This document shows, piece by piece, positions 29,777 to 34,367 of a stretch of DNA of 34,367 nt. The position numbers were made by a program, and so were the translations under genes. The DNA is from Kocuria sp. p3-SID1428 (GTDB taxonomy: Bacteria > Actinomycetota > Actinomycetes > Actinomycetales > Micrococcaceae), in contig NZ_JALXVH010000030.1 of NCBI RefSeq assembly GCF_025149945.1, forward strand, positions 1 through 34,367, given 5' to 3'. Each line of letters opens with the position of its first letter. The first letter of the stretch is position 1. The notes below the pieces were generated by a model. That model had not been told where the DNA came from, ran no database searches, and was given only the letters and a program-made list of their open reading frames with translations.

Positions 29777-32734
29777 TCAGCGCTTGCGCCGCTTGGTCCG
29801 ACGGATCAGCAGGACGGAGATCAGCAGGAAGGCGATCCCGAACCCGGCGGTGATGCCGGTGGAGCCCCACCAGTTCGCCGTGGCGCGCTTCCACAGCGGG
29901 TCGAGCACGGCGCTGGAATCATCGACCTCGGGCAGCTGCGGTGCCGGCGGCTCCGGGGCCCCGGCGTCGCGGGCCTCCTGGGCTGCCTGGTCGTGCTCGT
30001 CCTGCAGCTCCGCATTGGCCTCCTCCTGCGGCAGGGTCACCGCCGCAACTCGCACGATCTCGTTGAGATCGCCCGTCTGTCCCATCGCCGCGTAGGCCCA
30101 GCGGGTGGGCACGGCCCGGGAGATGCCGTCGGTGGCCCCGTCCATGGCGAAGAGCCCGCCGCAGAAGATCAGCTGCACGACCACCAGCAGAGAGGCCACG
30201 TTCATGGCCACGTCCGCGCGCGAGACCATCGCCGAGACCATGAAGCCCAGCAGCCACGACGTCATGGTCAGCAGGAAGGTCACGATCCACAGCTCGAGCC
30301 ACATGGGCCCCCACGCGCCCATGGGCTCGTGGGGGATCAGCGCCAGCACGGCCAGCACCAGGATCAGCGACTGCACCAGCGAGGTCGTGATCGTCATGAG
30401 CGCCTTGGCGCCCACGTAGGGCCACACGCCCAGCCCCGTGCGGGCCTCGCGCAGGAAGATCCGCTTTTCGTCCAGGAAGGTCCGGCATGCCGGGAACAGG
30501 CCCAGCGCGACCGCCGCCAGCAGGATCACGATCAGCAGGATCTGCGGCTGATTGACCTCCGAGTCCGTGGAGCTCGGCATGGTCAGCCCGTGATCGCCCG
30601 GCACCACCAGCACGAGCAGGGCCAGCAGCGCAGGCGCCAGCACCGTGGTGATCAGCACCGAGAGGGCGTCCGTGCGCATGAGCTGGATCTGGCGCCGCAG
30701 CAGCACCGAGAGCTGGAACAGGCCGCGTCGCGACGACGCATGCGGGGCGGCCGTGGGCGTCTGGGCGTGGACGCGCTCGCGAGGGGCGTCGTCGTCGTTC
30801 TCGTGCCGGAACGCGGCCGCAGCGCTTGCGGGGTCGTCCTTGAGGCCCTTGTAGACCTCGCGCACCTGCGGGCCGAGGCCCTGGGAGCGCTGGAAGTACG
30901 GCATCATCCCGGCGGGCTCGCCGAAGTAGGCCACCGAGCCGCCCGGGGCCAGGACCAGTACGCGATCGGCCAGGTCCAGGTTCGCGGTCGAGTGGGTGAT
31001 CACCACGACGGTCGAGCCGTCCGCGCCGCCGACCTCGCCGTGGGCCATGCGCCGCAGCAGGTCCATGACCTCGAAGTCCATGTCCGGATCCAGTCCGGAG
31101 GTCGGCTCGTCCAGGAACAGGTAGCGCGGACCCGTCAGCAGCTCCATGGCCGTCGAGACGCGCTTGCGCTGACCGCCCGAGAGCTGCGAGACCGGGGTGC
31201 GCGCGTGCTCGGTGAGGCCCAGTGCCTCGAGCACCGAGGCGATGCGGGCCTTGCGCGAGGCCCGATCGACGTCCTCGGGCAGGCGCAGCGCGGCCGTGGA
31301 TTCGAGGACCTGCTGGGCGGTCAGCTCGCGGTGCAGCACGTCCTCCTGCGGGACCATGCCGATCTGCGAGGACAGCGCCGAGCCGAACTGGGCCATGTCC
31401 AGGCCGTGGTACTCGATGCGGCCCTCATCCGGGTTGACGTCGCCGAGCATGCAGTTCAGGAACGTGGACTTGCCGGCCCCCGAGGGGCCGATCACGGCGA
31501 TCAGCGACCGGTCCGGGATCTCCAGGGTGATGTCGTCGACCAGCGTCTTGCGCTGGCGCGGGTTCTTGCGGTCGGGGACCGTGTAGGTCAGGTCCTGCAC
31601 CATGATCGAGGTGTTGCCCTCGGTGCGCACGACCTCCGCCAGGCCGACCTCGGTCTGGCGGAAGGGGACGCCGCCGATCACGGCCTGCGCGCCCGGAAGT
31701 AGCTCGACGGTCCCGGAGATGCGCTGGCCGTTGACCCACGTGCCGTTCGTAGAGCCGAGGTCGGTGAGCATGGCCCCGCGCTCGGTGCGCGTGAGCTGGG
31801 CGTGCCTGCGCGAGACGAGCAGGCCGTCGATCAGCACGTCCGCCGACGGGTCGCGCCCGATCGTCAGGGTCCCGCCGATCTCACGGGCGCGGAAGGCCGG
31901 CGACAGGCGCATGCCGGAGCGCAACTGGGCCTCTTCCTCCGGAGCGCGCAGGATCTCGGCAGCCTCGGGGCGGTTGACCCACGAGCGCTGCTCGATCTGC
32001 ACGGCCGGGGCCGCGCCGGAGGCCTCCTCCGCGTCCGGGCCGTCATCGCGCTGCGGGGCCAGCTCGCGGTTCATCGACACCGCGAAGACCGTGGGCTCGG
32101 CCGAGGCTTCGGGGATCTCGGCCGAGTGGATGTCCTCGAGCGACGGGGTCGAGGACTCCCGGGCCTGAGACTGCGCCTCAGCGCTGGGGCGATCCTGGGC
32201 GGCGTGCTCGACCGGCAGCGCGAAGACGGTCGGCTCGGCCGAGGCCAGCGGGATGTCCTCGGAGTGCGGATCGATGCGACGACCCGGGGCGGGCGTCGTG
32301 CCCGTGGCCGGTCGCTGCCCGCTTGCCTGGGCCGCGCCTGCGCCCGCGCTCGGGGCGCCGGCGGCCGTCGTCGTGGAGCCCGAGGCCTCCGCGCCCGACG
32401 GGCCGGGTCCGGGCGCCGGTGCGCCGGGGCGCTGCGGGGTCATGGCGATCAGGAGACCGCGACCGGTGTCCGGGGCCAGGATGATCTGGGCGGGAGACTC
32501 GAGCAGGGCCGCCATGTGCGAGTGGAGGCGGAAGCCGTTGAAGGCGGTGCCGGTCTCCGAGCCGCGGTCCTCGATCGTCCAGGAGGACCCGGACCAGCGC
32601 AGGATCAGGTGGATGTCCTGCACGCCGGGGTGATCGATGCGGACGTCGGCGTACTGGGAGGAGCCCACAGTCCACGGGCGCCGGGGGTCGAGCTGGCGGT
32701 TCTGACCTGCGAGGTCCAGGGAGAGAGGGTGCAT
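29777..32734 (-). CDS. FHA-FHA-ABC transporter (Rv1747-like)
   Basis: A 985-residue ABCG-type half-transporter with two N-terminal phosphothreonine-reading FHA domains. FHA1 spans about residues 20-75 (TVGSSQYADVRID). A 210-residue low-complexity linker carries two near-identical segments with Thr169 and Thr215 (ASAEPTVFA). FHA2 spans about 288-340 (TIGRDPSADVLID, GSTNGTWVNG). The ATPase has Walker A GPSGAGKST (416-424), signature LSGGQRKRV (518-526) and Walker B YLFLDEP (538-544). The membrane domain has about six helices in 690-975. The layout matches mycobacterial Rv1747, an exporter regulated by Ser/Thr kinase phosphorylation of its linker. The cargo is unknown. I chose the ATG at 32734 with AAAGG upstream over a GTG at 32761. 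Confidence 0.92.
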   Translation of the reverse strand: MHPLSLDLAGQNRQLDPRRPWTVGSSQYADVRIDHPGVQDIHLILRWSGSSWTIEDRGSETGTAFNGFRLHSHMAALLESPAQIILAPDTGRGLLIAMTPQRPGAPAPGPGPSGAEASGSTTTAAGAPSAGAGAAQASGQRPATGTTPAPGRRIDPHSEDIPLASAEPTVFALPVEHAAQDRPSAEAQSQARESSTPSLEDIHSAEIPEASAEPTVFAVSMNRELAPQRDDGPDAEEASGAAPAVQIEQRSWVNRPEAAEILRAPEEEAQLRSGMRLSPAFRAREIGGTLTIGRDPSADVLIDGLLVSRRHAQLTRTERGAMLTDLGSTNGTWVNGQRISGTVELLPGAQAVIGGVPFRQTEVGLAEVVRTEGNTSIMVQDLTYTVPDRKNPRQRKTLVDDITLEIPDRSLIAVIGPSGAGKSTFLNCMLGDVNPDEGRIEYHGLDMAQFGSALSSQIGMVPQEDVLHRELTAQQVLESTAALRLPEDVDRASRKARIASVLEALGLTEHARTPVSQLSGGQRKRVSTAMELLTGPRYLFLDEPTSGLDPDMDFEVMDLLRRMAHGEVGGADGSTVVVITHSTANLDLADRVLVLAPGGSVAYFGEPAGMMPYFQRSQGLGPQVREVYKGLKDDPASAAAAFRHENDDDAPRERVHAQTPTAAPHASSRRGLFQLSVLLRRQIQLMRTDALSVLITTVLAPALLALLVLVVPGDHGLTMPSSTDSEVNQPQILLIVILLAAVALGLFPACRTFLDEKRIFLREARTGLGVWPYVGAKALMTITTSLVQSLILVLAVLALIPHEPMGAWGPMWLELWIVTFLLTMTSWLLGFMVSAMVSRADVAMNVASLLVVVQLIFCGGLFAMDGATDGISRAVPTRWAYAAMGQTGDLNEIVRVAAVTLPQEEANAELQDEHDQAAQEARDAGAPEPPAPQLPEVDDSSAVLDPLWKRATANWWGSTGITAGFGIAFLLISVLLIRRTKRRKR

Positions 32735-32906
32735 GAGGCCTTTCCGGGTCGCGCCGTCCACGGGCGCACGGCACCCGACTTCACGACCGCGAATATATCC
32801 GGGCTCACGCAGATGGGGGAACTGTGACGGGGCGCGCCCGCCTCCGCGCGGTGAGGGCGCTCACGCGCGGGCTCGGTCTCGCGGTCGTCTTTGGCACAAT
32901 GAGCGC
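32735..32906. promoter_or_regulatory. divergent promoter region, FHA-ABC / lpdA
   Basis: The 172-base gap between divergent genes holds the most AT-rich spot nearby: AATATA at 32792-32797, which reads TATATT on the minus strand and would suit a -10 element for the transporter. For lpdA, CACAAT at 32895-32900 lies seven bases before the GTG start, a spacing that would give a leaderless message. No good -35 box is seen for either, and lpdA has no ribosome-binding site. Confidence 0.45.
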
Positions 32907-34340
32907 GTGATCTCATCCCAGGACTCTCAGCGCAAGCCCACCAGACGACTCGTGATCATCGGCGGAGGCCCGGGAGGCTACGAGGCCGCGCTGCACGCGC
33001 GGACCCTGGGCGCCGACGTCACGATCATCGAGGACAAGGGCATGGGCGGCTCCGCTGTGCTCACCGATGTGGTGCCCTCCAAGACCCTCATCGCCTCGGC
33101 CGACACCATGAACCGCTTCACCGAGGCCCAGGACCTGGGCGTCCACGTGGCCGGTGCCTCCAGTGACGACGACAGCCTCAACGGGCTGGAGGTCGACCTG
33201 GAGGTGGTCAACGCCCGCCTGCTGCGCCTGGCCGAGACCCAGTCCCGCGACATCCGTCGGGGCCTGGAGCGCGATGGCGTGCACATCGTCGACGGCCGCG
33301 GCTCCATGGTCGATGACCGCACGGTGCACGTGAGCGCCGCCGACGGCATGGAGTACGACCTCGAGGCCGACGCCGTGCTGATCGCCGTGGGCGCCCACCC
33401 GCGCGAGCTCGGCTCCGCCCGCCCGGACGGGGAGCGGATCTTCAACTGGACCCAGGTCTACTCCATGACCGATCTGCCCGAGCACCTCGTCGTGGTCGGC
33501 TCGGGCGTGACCGGCGCCGAGTTCGCCTCCGCCTACAACGGGCTGGGCGCCAAGGTCACCCTGGTCTCCTCGCGCGATCAGGTGCTGCCCGGCGAGGACG
33601 CCGACGCCGCCGAGGTGCTCGAGAACGTCTTCGAGCGCCGCGGTCTCAACGTCATGTCCCGCTCGCGCGCCGACTCCGTGGAGCGCGTCGACGACGGCGT
33701 GGTCGTCACCCTGGACGACGGCCGGAAGATCTCCGCCTCGCACTGCCTCATGGCCGTCGGCGGGGTCCCCAACACCGAGGGGCTCGGGCTGGAGAACACC
33801 GGCGTGCACGTCTCCGAGTCCGGGCACATCGAGGTCGACGGCGTCTCGCGCACCACCGTCCCCTCGATCTACGCGGCCGGCGACTGCACCGGCAAGCTCC
33901 CGCTGGCCTCGGTGGCGGCTATGCAGGGCCGGATCGCGGTCTCGCACTTCCTGGGTGATGCCGTGCGCCCGCTGCGGCTGTCCACCGTGGCCTCCAACAT
34001 CTTCACCTCCCCGGAGATCGCCTCCGTGGGCATCACCGAGGGCGACGTGCGCTCCGGGCGCTACGCGGCCGACGTCCACAAGATCCCGCTGCCGAACAAC
34101 CCGCGGGCCAAGATGATGGCCGTGGACGACGGCTTCGTGAAGGTCATCGCCCGCAAGGGCCCGGGCACCGTGCTCGGCGGCGTGGTCGTGGGCCCGCGCG
34201 CCTCGGAGCTGATCTTCGCCCTGTCCGTGGCCGTGTCCAAGGGGCTGACGGTCGATGATCTGGCGGAGACCTTCACGGTCTACCCGTCGCTGTCCGGCAC
34301 GATCTCGGAGGCCGCTCGGCGCCTGCACCAGCGCCTGTGA
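32907..34340 (+). CDS. lpdA: NAD(P)H-quinone reductase, LpdA type
   Basis: A 477-residue flavoprotein of the dihydrolipoamide-dehydrogenase fold. It has FAD motif IIGGGPGGYEAA (17-28), a second dinucleotide site VVGSGVTGAEFAS, and the FAD-binding YAAGDCTGK. The two redox cysteines of true lipoamide dehydrogenases are replaced: GGTCLNVGC becomes GGSAVLTDV (A50 and V55), and the C-terminal HP motif is YP. This is the known signature of mycobacterial LpdA (Rv3303c), which reduces quinones and protects against oxidative stress, so it is not a broken enzyme. The GTG at 32907 is the start. Synteny with a PNP/mutase pair is also seen in mycobacteria. A GGAGG after the stop (34361-34365) may belong to a following gene outside the window. 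Confidence 0.92.
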   Translation: MISSQDSQRKPTRRLVIIGGGPGGYEAALHARTLGADVTIIEDKGMGGSAVLTDVVPSKTLIASADTMNRFTEAQDLGVHVAGASSDDDSLNGLEVDLEVVNARLLRLAETQSRDIRRGLERDGVHIVDGRGSMVDDRTVHVSAADGMEYDLEADAVLIAVGAHPRELGSARPDGERIFNWTQVYSMTDLPEHLVVVGSGVTGAEFASAYNGLGAKVTLVSSRDQVLPGEDADAAEVLENVFERRGLNVMSRSRADSVERVDDGVVVTLDDGRKISASHCLMAVGGVPNTEGLGLENTGVHVSESGHIEVDGVSRTTVPSIYAAGDCTGKLPLASVAAMQGRIAVSHFLGDAVRPLRLSTVASNIFTSPEIASVGITEGDVRSGRYAADVHKIPLPNNPRAKMMAVDDGFVKVIARKGPGTVLGGVVVGPRASELIFALSVAVSKGLTVDDLAETFTVYPSLSGTISEAARRLHQRL

Positions 34341-34367
34341 GAACTTCTCCCGACGACGACGGAGGCC

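Noticed and set aside
32899..32910. ATG at 32899 as the start of lpdA
   Set aside because: It is out of frame and meets a stop after three codons. The in-frame start is the GTG at 32907.
33045..33085. Missing redox cysteines in LpdA as a sign of a pseudogene
   Set aside because: Replacement of both cysteines is the known hallmark of mycobacterial-type LpdA quinone reductases, and the frame is intact.

Overview
The window is very GC-rich double-stranded bacterial DNA with GTG and TTG starts, many four-base stop/start overlaps and mycobacterial-type genes (an LpdA without redox cysteines, an FHA-FHA-ABC transporter resembling Rv1747, trimeric PNP next to a phosphosugar mutase). This points to an actinobacterium, probably a member of the Micrococcales. 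The species cannot be fixed from the sequence alone. I see no tRNA, rRNA, CRISPR array or recognisable insertion sequence.

Left part (1-8.2 kb), core metabolism: a small membrane protein, deoC, and a nitrite-assimilation block (a SUMT/uroporphyrinogen-III synthase fusion, nirB, and on the other strand nirD plus a sirohydrochlorin chelatase). nirB and nirD are transcribed divergently. A TRIC/UPF0126 membrane protein follows.

Middle part (8.3-25.6 kb), specialised metabolism: an NmrA-like dehydrogenase diverges from a long, tightly coupled plus-strand operon. In order it encodes a ketosynthase-III-like protein without its catalytic triad, a phytoene-desaturase-like flavoenzyme, a ketoreductase, a long acyl carrier protein, a holo-ACP synthase, dehydratase A, an active ketosynthase, dehydratase B, a chain-length-factor-like protein, a fused ketosynthase/chain-length-factor protein, an alpha/beta hydrolase and a flavin monooxygenase. 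After a strong hairpin comes a second group: a four-helix membrane protein, another flavin monooxygenase, a SnoaL-like protein, a short DUF1772-like membrane protein and a paralogue of the four-helix protein. There is ketoreduction and dehydration but no enoyl reductase and no acyltransferase. The simplest reading is a highly reducing (polyene-forming) type II polyketide synthase that borrows malonyl-ACP from primary metabolism and then oxidises its product. The two dehydratases carry complementary halves of the hot-dog active-site dyad, which suggests an obligate heterodimer. This cluster is the main candidate for an undescribed system.

Right part (25.6-34.4 kb): an Abi-like (HEPN) defence gene with a possible small RNA beside it, then a minus-strand run of an FHA-ABC transporter, purine nucleoside phosphorylase and phosphosugar mutase, and finally a divergent lpdA-type quinone reductase. 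PNP, the mutase and deoC belong to one nucleoside-salvage pathway, yet here about 25 kb of other genes separates deoC from the other two.
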